Source: V1-33 sp039795165 (GTDB taxonomy: Bacteria > Verrucomicrobiota > Verrucomicrobiia > Verrucomicrobiales > V1-33). Taken from it: 64,000 nt of DNA. The stretch covers positions 1 through 64,000 of the forward strand of contig JBDKER010000023.1 in the NCBI GenBank assembly GCA_039795165.1, given 5' to 3'. Positions 53,748-61,419 of the stretch are shown here, in pieces. A program made the translations under genes and the position numbers. How positions within the stretch are numbered: position 1 is the first letter of the stretch; every line of letters starts with the position of its first letter. The notes beneath the pieces are model-generated. The model made no database searches. It had not been told where the DNA came from and was given only the letters and a program-made list of their open reading frames with translations.

Positions 53748-53778
53748 TTGACGTGCTCATTCCTGCAATCATTTTGCA
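53748..53778 (+). promoter_or_regulatory. Promoter and palindromic operator of the metal-uptake operon
   Basis: TTGACG at 53748-53753 is a good -35 box. Overlapping the likely -10 region is the inverted repeat TGCAATCATTTTGCA (53764-53778), with 5-bp arms TGCAA/TTGCA. It resembles Fur-superfamily operators, especially Mn-responsive Mur sites of the TGCAAnT...TTTGCA kind. It ends 6 bp before the substrate-binding protein ATG. A metal-responsive repressor is the likely ligand, which is inference. Confidence 0.55.
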
Positions 53779-53784
53779 TCTATC

Positions 53785-54699
53785 ATGAAGCGCCGCCTCC
53801 TCCTCTCTCTGCTCGCCAGTCTCCCGCTGGTCCCCGCCCGCGCCGCTGCCCCCGCCGCCCTCGAAGCCGCCACGCTCCACCCGGTCCTCACCGACCTCGC
53901 CCGTCAGGTCGGCGGCGACCGCGTCAGCGTCACAGGACTGGTCCCGCCAGGCGGCGACATTCACCACTTTTCACCCACCACCTCGGACGTCCGCCGCCTC
54001 TCCAAAGCACGCGTCATCCTCGCCGCAGGCAAACACATGGAGAATTACCTCGACAAACTCCGCAGCAATCTCTCCCCGCAGCAGCAGATCATCGAAGTAG
54101 GCCGCACCATCCCTTCCCTCAAAATCGAAGCAGGAGACGGCTCGCTCTTCCTCTGCTGCCCGGAACACGCCCAGGGTGCCATCGACCCACACTGGTGGAA
54201 CAGCATCGACAACATGCAGCGCGCCGCCCGCGTCGTCGCCACCGCCTTCACAGAGGCCGACCCAGCCGGCAAGGACATCTACAAGGCCAATGCCGCTGCC
54301 TTCAGCAACCGCCTCGCCAGCCTCAAAAAATGGGCCAAGTCCGAATTCGCAGGCATCCCGGCCAACCGCCGCAAAATCGCCACAGCCCACCTCGCCCTCA
54401 GCTACTTCGCCAAGGAATACGGCTTCCGCCTCGTCCCAGTCCAGGGCCTCAATCACAATGTCGCCCCTTCCTCCCCGGACCTGCTCAAGGCAGTCGAAAC
54501 CATCCGCAGCCAGGGCGTCCCAGCCGTCTTCCCAGAACAGGGCGTGAATGCCAAGTACCTCACCCAGCTCTCCCGCGAAACCGGCGTCCGCGTCGGCGGC
54601 GAACTGGTCGCCGATGGCAATGGCACCGGCCCACTCGCCACGTTCGAAGCATCCTTCGCCCACAATGTGCGCACCATCACCGCTGCCCTGAAACCATAA
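53785..54699 (+). CDS. Metal ABC transporter substrate-binding protein (ZnuA/MntA family)
   Basis: The product is 304 residues. The signal peptide MKRRLLLSLLASLPLVPARA directs it to the periplasm. It belongs to the cluster A-I metal-binding proteins. Candidate ligands are His60 or His61 (GGDIHHFSP), His136 (DPHWWNS) and His202 (TAHLALSYFA), plus an acidic residue near 273-277 (GGELVADG). It lacks the long His-rich loop of classical ZnuA, so manganese or iron is as likely as zinc. It is the first gene of a four-gene operon with a small exported protein, the ATPase and the permease. A palindromic operator precedes it. Confidence 0.93.
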   Translation: MKRRLLLSLLASLPLVPARAAAPAALEAATLHPVLTDLARQVGGDRVSVTGLVPPGGDIHHFSPTTSDVRRLSKARVILAAGKHMENYLDKLRSNLSPQQQIIEVGRTIPSLKIEAGDGSLFLCCPEHAQGAIDPHWWNSIDNMQRAARVVATAFTEADPAGKDIYKANAAAFSNRLASLKKWAKSEFAGIPANRRKIATAHLALSYFAKEYGFRLVPVQGLNHNVAPSSPDLLKAVETIRSQGVPAVFPEQGVNAKYLTQLSRETGVRVGGELVADGNGTGPLATFEASFAHNVRTITAALKP

Positions 54700-54709
54700 G
54701 GCCCTTCCC

Positions 54710-55171
54710 ATGCGAGGCTTCCCGCTGCTGAATTTCCTGCTCTGCCTCGCCCTCGGCCTCGGCTGCTGCGGCCCACTCGTCTGGCGCGCCACCCGCGTCG
54801 CCGCTCCACCCGCCGCCGCCCCCGACAACCAAGCCGACTCCACCAGCACACCGACCCTCACCAGCTCGGTCCGCATCCGCTGCGTCCACGCACCCGAATC
54901 CATCACCCTCTCCTCAGCCGGACACCCACTCCATGCATGGTCCAACCCGGACCACGACCTCGCCTTCGAAGATTCCATCGACCTCCCCATCGAAAACCTC
55001 CGCACGGAATTCACCATCGCCATCCGCTGGCCAGACAATACCCCGGAAACCATGGCCGAAATCACCATCGAACCCGATGGCCTCGCAGCCCGCACCCTCA
55101 ACGTCTGGTCCACTACCCCCACCACCGAGGAAGTCGTCAGCACTTCATGGCCCAGCACCGCCGCCCCATGA
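54710..55171 (+). CDS. Exported protein of unknown function in the metal-uptake operon
   Basis: The product is 153 residues and no family was recognised. An N-terminal membrane segment or signal (FLLCLALGLGCCGPLVWRAT) is followed by a Pro/Ala/Thr-rich linker to about residue 52. A compact beta-rich domain follows (SVRIRCVHAPESITLSSAGH), with several charged residues, ending near 150. The pattern of alternating hydrophobics suggests a small beta-sandwich on the outer face of the inner membrane. It begins 10 bp after the substrate-binding protein, and its stop overlaps the ATPase ATG (ATGA, 55168-55171). This tight coupling implies a role in the same transport system. It is an unusual addition to this operon type. 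Confidence 0.75.
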   Translation: MRGFPLLNFLLCLALGLGCCGPLVWRATRVAAPPAAAPDNQADSTSTPTLTSSVRIRCVHAPESITLSSAGHPLHAWSNPDHDLAFEDSIDLPIENLRTEFTIAIRWPDNTPETMAEITIEPDGLAARTLNVWSTTPTTEEVVSTSWPSTAAP

Positions 55172-55920
55172 CCCCGGATTCCCACTGCGACCACTGCGCC
55201 CACCACCACGAACTGGAAGTGCGCGGCCTCACCGTCTGCTACCGCTCGCACGTCGCCCTCGAAAACGCCGGCTTCGCCACTTCCTGCGGCAACTGCGTCG
55301 CCCTCATCGGCCCCAACGGTGCCGGCAAAAGCACACTCCTCAAGGCCATCGCAGGCCTCCTCCCCAGATCGTCGGGCTCCATCCGCTGGCGCGGAGCCAC
55401 CGTCCAGAAATGGCACCGCGAATTCGCCTACCTCCCCCAGCGCGAGGAAGTCGACTGGTCATTCCCCGTCACCGTTCAGGGTCTCGTCGAAATGGGCCGC
55501 TACAACCAACTCAGCTGGTGGCGGCGCTGGCGGCCGGAAGACGACCGCAAGGTCAAGGAAGCCATCGACCTCATGAACCTCGGCGGACTCGAATCCCGCC
55601 AGATCAGCCAGCTCTCGGGCGGTCAGCAGCAGCGCGCCTTCATCGCCCGCGCCATCGCCTCGGAAGCCCATGTCCTCCTCCTCGACGAACCATTCACGGG
55701 CCTCGACCGGCCCGCTCAGGAGAATCTCTCGGTCCTCCTCCGCAGACTGGCCGCCGAAGGCAGACTCGTGATCGCTTCACACCACGACCTCAATACCGTA
55801 CCCGACCTCTTCGATCAGGTCCTCATCCTCAACCGCCGCACGGTCGCCTTCGGCACGGTCGCAGAGGCCTTCCTGCCGGATGCCCTCGCCACCGCCTACG
55901 CCCCGGCCGCCACCGCCTGA
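55168..55920 (+). CDS. Metal ABC transporter ATP-binding protein
   Basis: The product is 250 residues, normal for ZnuC/MntB-type ATPases. Walker A is GPNGAGKSTLLKAI (~50-63), the Q-loop is AYLPQREEVDWSFPVT, the signature LSGGQQQRAFIARAI, and Walker B LLLDEPFTGLD. The YLPQR and DWSFP stretch is characteristic of Mn/Zn/Fe chelate-type importers of this class. The N-terminus carries a short His/Cys-rich extension (HCDHCAHHHE, residues 5-14), which may bind metal. The ATG at 55168 is chosen because it overlaps the previous stop. The permease follows after 13 bp. Confidence 0.94.
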   Translation: MTPDSHCDHCAHHHELEVRGLTVCYRSHVALENAGFATSCGNCVALIGPNGAGKSTLLKAIAGLLPRSSGSIRWRGATVQKWHREFAYLPQREEVDWSFPVTVQGLVEMGRYNQLSWWRRWRPEDDRKVKEAIDLMNLGGLESRQISQLSGGQQQRAFIARAIASEAHVLLLDEPFTGLDRPAQENLSVLLRRLAAEGRLVIASHHDLNTVPDLFDQVLILNRRTVAFGTVAEAFLPDALATAYAPAATA

Positions 55921-55933
55921 TCCTCCCGCTCTC

Positions 55934-56812
55934 ATGCCCTCCTGGCTCCACGATCTTCTCTCGGTCCCGTCACTCGCACGATCCCTCCTCGCGGCCCTCA
56001 TCATCGGATTCACCAATGGCTGCTTCAGCGCCTACGTGGTGCTGCGCCGCGGTGCCCTCGTGGCGGGCTCCCTCTCCCACGCCCTCCTCCCAGGCATCGT
56101 CCTCGGCGTCATGGTGGCCGGAAAGCTGACGGGCTGGAGTTCCTTCCTCGGGGCTCTCTTCGCCGCCCTCATCGTGGTCCTCGCCTCGCTCGCCGTCTCG
56201 CGCGTCTCGCGCCTCGATCAGGGAACTTCCCTCGGCGTCATCTTCACCGTCGCCTTCGCCGCCGGTCTCATCCTCTTCAATTACCTGCCAGGCGATGTCA
56301 GAAGTCAGGTCAAACTGGAGGATTATCTCTTCGGCGACCTCCTCATGCTGGACGCCACGGATGTCTGGGTGGCCTTCGGCGTCGGTCTGCTCACCCTCAC
56401 ACTCTGCACGGCCCTCCAGCGAACTTTCCTCGTGACGCTCTTCGAACCATCGGTCGCCGCTGCCCAGGGCGTCCCGGTCCGCGCCGTCCAGTACCTCATC
56501 ATGACCCTCCTCGTCCTCGTCATGGTCTCGGCCCTCCGCGCAGTCGGCTGCATGCTCTCGCTCGGACTCGTGGTCGCTCCCGGAGCCACCGTCTTCCTGC
56601 TCACCAACAGCACACGCGCCATGTTCTGGGGAGGCGGTTTCCTCGGGGCGGTCTGCGCGGCCGGTGGCATGATCCTCGCCCACTTCACCAATCTCTCGGC
56701 CGGAGCCGCCATCACCGCCCTCCTCGGCGCGGTCTTCCTCCTCGCCCTCGTCTTCAGCCCGAAAAGCGGTCTCCTCTTCCGGCGTTCCTCCGAAAAGCCA
56801 GCGGCTTCGTGA
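55934..56812 (+). CDS. Metal ABC transporter permease (ZnuB/MntC family)
   Basis: The product is 292 residues, typical of the ABC-3 permease family (cluster A-I metal importers). About eight to nine transmembrane helices are evident, starting with LAALIIGFTNGCFSAYVVLR. The coupling region LSHALLPGIVLG (residues ~48-59) contains the conserved His found in these permeases, and RAVGCMLSLGLVVAPGATVF matches the family's later motif. The last hydrophobic segment (ITALLGAVFLLALVF) precedes a short basic tail. It is the last gene of the operon; the DUF1549/1553 gene begins 68 bp further on. Confidence 0.94.
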   Translation: MPSWLHDLLSVPSLARSLLAALIIGFTNGCFSAYVVLRRGALVAGSLSHALLPGIVLGVMVAGKLTGWSSFLGALFAALIVVLASLAVSRVSRLDQGTSLGVIFTVAFAAGLILFNYLPGDVRSQVKLEDYLFGDLLMLDATDVWVAFGVGLLTLTLCTALQRTFLVTLFEPSVAAAQGVPVRAVQYLIMTLLVLVMVSALRAVGCMLSLGLVVAPGATVFLLTNSTRAMFWGGGFLGAVCAAGGMILAHFTNLSAGAAITALLGAVFLLALVFSPKSGLLFRRSSEKPAAS

Positions 56813-56880
56813 ACCACTGCGTGCCGCTTTGACGCGAAAACCGGAGCGCCAGCGACGTAATTCCCTTCACAAGGAATCTC

Positions 56881-59712
56881 ATGCGCGCTCCGTCCCTCGC
56901 CCTTCTCGCCGCTACCCTCCCGCTCGCCCCCGCCAGCACCCTCGCCGCCACGGAATTCAACCGGGACATCCGACCCATCCTCACAAAACACTGCACTGCC
57001 TGCCATGGCGGAGTCAAGGCAGCCGGCGGTGTCTCCTTCGTCTACCGCGACAAAGCCCTCGCCTCCGGCAAATCAGGCGAACCCACCATCGTCCCAGGCC
57101 AGCCGGATGCCTCGGAACTCATCCGCCGCATCACCAGCAGCGACCCGGACGAGGTCATGCCCAAACCGGAACACGGCCCCAGACTCAGCCCAGCCGACAC
57201 CGCCACCCTCCGCCAATGGATCGCAGACGGTGCCCCATGGTCGGAACACTGGTCCCTCATCCCTCCAGCCAACCCCCCAGTCCCCTCTGTCACCCGCAAG
57301 GACTGGCCCCGCCAGCCCCTCGATGCCTTCGTCCTCGCCAGACTCGAAGCCGAAAACCTCACGCCGTCTCCGGACGCCACGCCTGCCGCATGGCTCCGCC
57401 GCGCTTCACTCGACCTCACCGGACTACCCCCGTCACCGGAAGATTGGAAGACCTTCGCCGCTGACTTCGCCACCCACCCGCAGACGGCCCGCACCAAGGC
57501 GGTCGACCGCCTCCTCGCCTCGCCTGCCTACGGCGAACACTGGGCCGCCCTCTGGCTCGACCTCGCACGCTACTCGGATACCTACGGCTTCGAAAAAGAT
57601 CCCCACCGCGATATCTGGCCATGGCGCGACTGGGTCGTGCGCGCCTTCAATGCCGACCTGCCCTTCGACCAGTTCACCATCCGCCAACTCGCAGGCGACC
57701 TCCTCCCCAATCCCTCGAACGACGACCTCCTCGCCACAGCCTTCCACCGCAATACCCAGAACAATTCGGAAGGCGGCACGGACGATGAAGAATGGCGCGA
57801 CACCGCCGTCCACGACCGCGTCAATACCACATGGACGGTCTGGCAGGCCACCACCTTCGCCTGCGTCCAATGCCACGCCCACCCGTACGACCCCTTCCCG
57901 CACGAGGATTACTACCGCTTCAAGGCATTCTTCAATTCCACGGAGGATTGCGACCAGAACGACGATTTCCCGCGCTTCACCGCCAGCCCCAACCCGCAGG
58001 CCGCCGCGCTCTTCCAGAAGGCCAATCACCTTCTCCGCGAAATCACGGCCGCAGGCACCGCAGCCTGCCAGCAGGCCCCCGACTGGAATCCGCTCAATCC
58101 CTCGGCGGCAAACGCCAGCGGCGGCCAGCTCACCATCGCCGCAGAAGGAAACACCATCACTGCCTCGGGCACCATGCCCATCGGCGTCTCCTACGAAATC
58201 TCGCTGCCCGCCCCCAGGGGCCTCACGGCCCTCCGCCTCCGCATCCTCCCGGACAGCAACGACCCCACCACATGGCCGGAAAAAGGCTGCATGATCACGG
58301 AATTCAGTCTCGCCGCCTCGGCCGGAAACAATTCCCAAATCCCCGTCCCCATCGCCGAAGTCATCGCGGACCACCAGTCAGGCCCGTACCGCCCCCTCGC
58401 CCTCGCTGGCGGTGGCGACCTCGCCGGATTCGGTGGCTACCCTGTCCTCGAAGGACCACGCTGGGCCGTCTTCGTGCTCGCCACACCCCTCGCCGCCGAC
58501 AGCACCCTCAAGGTCACCCTAAAACACAACGCCCCCGTCAATTCAGGCTTCCAGGGCACCCCCACCCGCCACTTCGCCTTCGACGCTTCCTCAGCCCCGC
58601 TCGCCAGCCGGGAACGCCAGCAACTCATCGCCACATGGCGCGCAACCCGCGCTGCCTACGCCGTAATCAAGGGCCCCGCCGTCCCAGTCCTAACCGAACG
58701 CCCGGCTCCCCGCGAAACAAGGCTCTACGCCCGCGGCAACCGGCTCTCCCGCGAGGCCGCCCAGCCCCCCGCATGGCCCGCCACCCTCGGACCATCACCG
58801 GAACAACCAAACCGCCTCGCCATGGCCCAGTGGCTCGTGAGCGACCGCAACCCCCTGACCGCCCGCGTCACCGCCAACCGCTTCTGGGCCGCCCTCTTCG
58901 GACGCGGCATCGTGGAAACCCTCGAGGACTTCGGCTCGAGCGGTGCCCTGCCCTCGAATCAGCCACTCCTCGACCACCTCGCCCTCCGCCTCTCCAGCCA
59001 CCACCACTGGTCTCTCAAATCGTTCCTCCGCGAAATCGCCCTCAGCGCCACCTACGCCCAGTCCAGTTCCGCCTCTCCCGCCCTCGTCGCCCGCGACCCA
59101 GCCAATTCCCTCCTCGCCCGCGGACCACGCCAGCGCCTCACCGCCGAAATGATCCGCGACCACGCCCTCGCCATCTCAGGCCTCCTCTCGGAGAAATCCG
59201 GCGGCCCTCCCGTCTTCCCGCCCCAACCCGACGGCGTCTGGAGCAGTGTCTACAGCGGTGCCCGCTGGGAAACTTCCACTGGCGAGGACCGCTACCGCCG
59301 CGCCCTCTACACCTACTCGAAACGCACCAGCGGCTACCCAGGCTTCCTCGCCTTCGACGCCCCCGCACGCGACCTCTGCACCCCCCGCCGCCTCCCCACC
59401 AACACGCCCCTCCAGGCCCTCGTCACCCTCAACGACCCCGCCTTCCTCGAAATGGCCGCAGCCCTCGCCTCCCGCATCACCGCCACCAGCCATTCCCCGC
59501 GCAATCAGATCGCCCACGCCGTCTCGCTCATCACACTGGAACCACCACCGGAGGAAATCGTCATTCCTCTCGTCCAGCTCTACGACGCCGCCCTCGCCGC
59601 CTACCGCCAGCATCCCAGCGAAGCCGCCCAGCTCGCCGCCTCCCCGGAAGCCGCCGCCCTCACCCTCGTCGCCAATACCCTCCTCAATTCCGACTTCGCG
59701 CTGAACCGCTGA
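56881..59712 (+). CDS. Planctomycete-type cytochrome c protein, DUF1549/DUF1553 (PSCyt1/PSCyt2/PSD1)
   Basis: The product is 943 residues with a signal peptide (MRAPSLALLAATLPLAPAST). A single class I haem site is at Cys38-Cys41-His42 (KHCTACHGG) in a PSCyt1 domain (~24-130). DUF1549/PSCyt2 (~140-345) and a beta-rich insert (~400-560) follow. The DUF1553/PSD1 domain occupies ~640-900, with RNPLTARVTANRFWAALFGR and the PRRLPTNTPLQALVTLNDP motif. Such proteins always pair with a DUF1501 protein, as here, four bases downstream. They are abundant in Planctomycetes and Verrucomicrobia, where a role in polysaccharide breakdown is suspected but unproven. One of the few Shine-Dalgarno-like sites (AAGGAA) precedes the ATG at 56881. 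Confidence 0.93.
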   Translation: MRAPSLALLAATLPLAPASTLAATEFNRDIRPILTKHCTACHGGVKAAGGVSFVYRDKALASGKSGEPTIVPGQPDASELIRRITSSDPDEVMPKPEHGPRLSPADTATLRQWIADGAPWSEHWSLIPPANPPVPSVTRKDWPRQPLDAFVLARLEAENLTPSPDATPAAWLRRASLDLTGLPPSPEDWKTFAADFATHPQTARTKAVDRLLASPAYGEHWAALWLDLARYSDTYGFEKDPHRDIWPWRDWVVRAFNADLPFDQFTIRQLAGDLLPNPSNDDLLATAFHRNTQNNSEGGTDDEEWRDTAVHDRVNTTWTVWQATTFACVQCHAHPYDPFPHEDYYRFKAFFNSTEDCDQNDDFPRFTASPNPQAAALFQKANHLLREITAAGTAACQQAPDWNPLNPSAANASGGQLTIAAEGNTITASGTMPIGVSYEISLPAPRGLTALRLRILPDSNDPTTWPEKGCMITEFSLAASAGNNSQIPVPIAEVIADHQSGPYRPLALAGGGDLAGFGGYPVLEGPRWAVFVLATPLAADSTLKVTLKHNAPVNSGFQGTPTRHFAFDASSAPLASRERQQLIATWRATRAAYAVIKGPAVPVLTERPAPRETRLYARGNRLSREAAQPPAWPATLGPSPEQPNRLAMAQWLVSDRNPLTARVTANRFWAALFGRGIVETLEDFGSSGALPSNQPLLDHLALRLSSHHHWSLKSFLREIALSATYAQSSSASPALVARDPANSLLARGPRQRLTAEMIRDHALAISGLLSEKSGGPPVFPPQPDGVWSSVYSGARWETSTGEDRYRRALYTYSKRTSGYPGFLAFDAPARDLCTPRRLPTNTPLQALVTLNDPAFLEMAAALASRITATSHSPRNQIAHAVSLITLEPPPEEIVIPLVQLYDAALAAYRQHPSEAAQLAASPEAAALTLVANTLLNSDFALNR

Positions 59713-59716
59713 ACCG

Positions 59717-61180
59717 ATGAACCAACGCGACCTCCTCCTCACCCCCACCCGCAGGCACTTCCTCAGAAACTGCCCGCTCGGTCTCGCCGCTCTCTGGCTC
59801 GGCTCCCGCACCCACGCCAGCGACCCCACAACCCCGAGCCACGACCCCGCCCAGCCACTGCGCGCCGCCGCTCCCCACTTCCCCGCCCGCGCCAAACGCG
59901 TCATCTACCTCCACATGGCAGGCAGCCCCAGCCAACTCGAACTCTTCGATCATAAACCCGACCTCGCCAGACTCGACGGCCGCGATTGCCCTCCCTCGTT
60001 CCTCGCAGGCAAACAATTCGCGTTCATCCAGGGCATCCCCAAAATGCTCGGAAATCAATACCCCTTCCAGCAGCACGGCCAAAGCGGCCAATGGCTCAGC
60101 GACCGTCTCCCCTTCCTCGCAAAATCCGCCGACGAACTCTGCATCGTCAAATCGATGCACACCGACCAGTTCAATCACGGCCCCGCTCAGCTCGTCATGC
60201 ACACCGGCACCGCCACCCCTGGTGCCGCCAGCTTCGGCGCATGGTCCACCTACGGCCTCGGCTCGGAAAACGATAACCTCCCAGGCTTCATCGTCCTCAC
60301 CTCCGGCGGCAAAAACCCAGACGCCGGCAAGTCAGTCTGGGGCTCCGGTTACCTCCCCGGCGTCTTCCAGGGCGTCCAATGCCGCTCATCCGGCGAACCC
60401 GTCCTCTTCCTCAAGGACCCCAAGGGCATCGACCGCCAACTCCGCCGCCTCAGCCTCGACGCCCTCGCCACCATCAATGCACGCACCGCCGCAGAAACAG
60501 GCGACCCGGAAACCATGACCAGAATCGCCCAGTACGAAATGGCCTTCCGCATGCAGCTCGCCGCCACCGACGCCTTCGACCTCTCCACCGAACTTCAGGA
60601 AGTCCACGACCTCTACGGCACCCAGCCCGGCCGCGAATCCTTCGCCAATAACTGCCTCCTCGCCCGACGCCTCGCCGAACGCGGCGTCCGCTTCATCCAA
60701 CTCTTCGACTGGGGCTGGGATAGCCACGGTGCCGGACGCGAAGAAGCCCTCAACCACGGCTTCAAGGACAAATGCCGCAGCATCGACCAACCCTGCCACG
60801 CCCTCCTCACCGACCTCCGCCGCCGCGGCCTCCTCGACGATACCCTCGTCATCTGGGGCGGCGAATTCGGCCGCACCCCCATGCGCGAAAACCGCGGCGG
60901 TCGCGAAATGTCCTTCATCGGACGCGACCACAATCCCTCCGCCTTCACCCTCTGGATGGCCGGCGGCGGTGCCCGCCCAGGATACTCCCACGGTGCCACC
61001 GACGAACTCGGCTACGAAGCCATCATCGACAAGGTCAGCCCACACGACTTCCACGCCACCGTCCTCGCCCTCCTCGGCTTCGATCACCTCCGCTTCACCT
61101 ACCCCCTCAATGGCGTCCCCCTCCGCCTCACCAATGTCGCCAAACCCGGCAGCAAAGTCATCAAGGCCCTCATGGCATAA
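59717..61180 (+). CDS. DUF1501 sulfatase-like protein with Tat-type signal
   Basis: The product is 487 residues. The N-terminus (TPTRRHFLRNCPLGLAALWL, starting near residue 9) is a twin-arginine signal, indicating export in folded form. The DUF1501 alkaline-phosphatase-like fold shows AKRVIYLHMAGSPSQLELFD, VRFIQLFDWGWDSHG, VIWGGEFGRTPM and GRDHNPSAFTLWMAGGG. The conserved Asp, His, Glu and Arg residues of the metal site are present. It lies 4 bp after the cytochrome partner gene and is clearly co-transcribed with it. A 223-bp repeat element is inserted right after its TAA, and the TAA forms part of the element's target duplication. Confidence 0.93.
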   Translation: MNQRDLLLTPTRRHFLRNCPLGLAALWLGSRTHASDPTTPSHDPAQPLRAAAPHFPARAKRVIYLHMAGSPSQLELFDHKPDLARLDGRDCPPSFLAGKQFAFIQGIPKMLGNQYPFQQHGQSGQWLSDRLPFLAKSADELCIVKSMHTDQFNHGPAQLVMHTGTATPGAASFGAWSTYGLGSENDNLPGFIVLTSGGKNPDAGKSVWGSGYLPGVFQGVQCRSSGEPVLFLKDPKGIDRQLRRLSLDALATINARTAAETGDPETMTRIAQYEMAFRMQLAATDAFDLSTELQEVHDLYGTQPGRESFANNCLLARRLAERGVRFIQLFDWGWDSHGAGREEALNHGFKDKCRSIDQPCHALLTDLRRRGLLDDTLVIWGGEFGRTPMRENRGGREMSFIGRDHNPSAFTLWMAGGGARPGYSHGATDELGYEAIIDKVSPHDFHATVLALLGFDHLRFTYPLNGVPLRLTNVAKPGSKVIKALMA

Positions 61181-61403
61181 GAGCCTGTTGAAAAACCCGG
61201 ACTGGTAGCGCGGCGAGGAATTCTTCCACAAGGCGAGGCGCAACAAAGGAGAAGGTCGAGACCTTCGACTGCGGCGCAACGAAGCCTTGTGGAATAGGGC
61301 CCGCCGCCCGCAGGGGATCCCGTCACTAAACCCACGGCGCAGCCGCTCATCCAACCACCGCGGACTCCGGATCCGCTGCCGGGCCCGGTTTTTCAACAGG
61401 CTC
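61181..61403. mobile_element. Complete MITE-like element with 17-bp terminal inverted repeats
   Basis: GAGCCTGTTGAAAAACC (61181-61197) and its perfect reverse complement (61387-61403) bound a 223-bp segment. Both ends are flanked by ATAA (61177-61180 and 61404-61407), a likely 4-bp target duplication. The interior has no credible gene and contains the palindrome AAGGTCGAGACCTT. The structure fits a non-autonomous transposable element moved by a transposase elsewhere in the genome. Decayed relatives lie at 27510-27660, 39494-39594 and 51054-51114. Confidence 0.8.
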
Positions 61404-61419
61404 ATAAACCATCTCTGCC

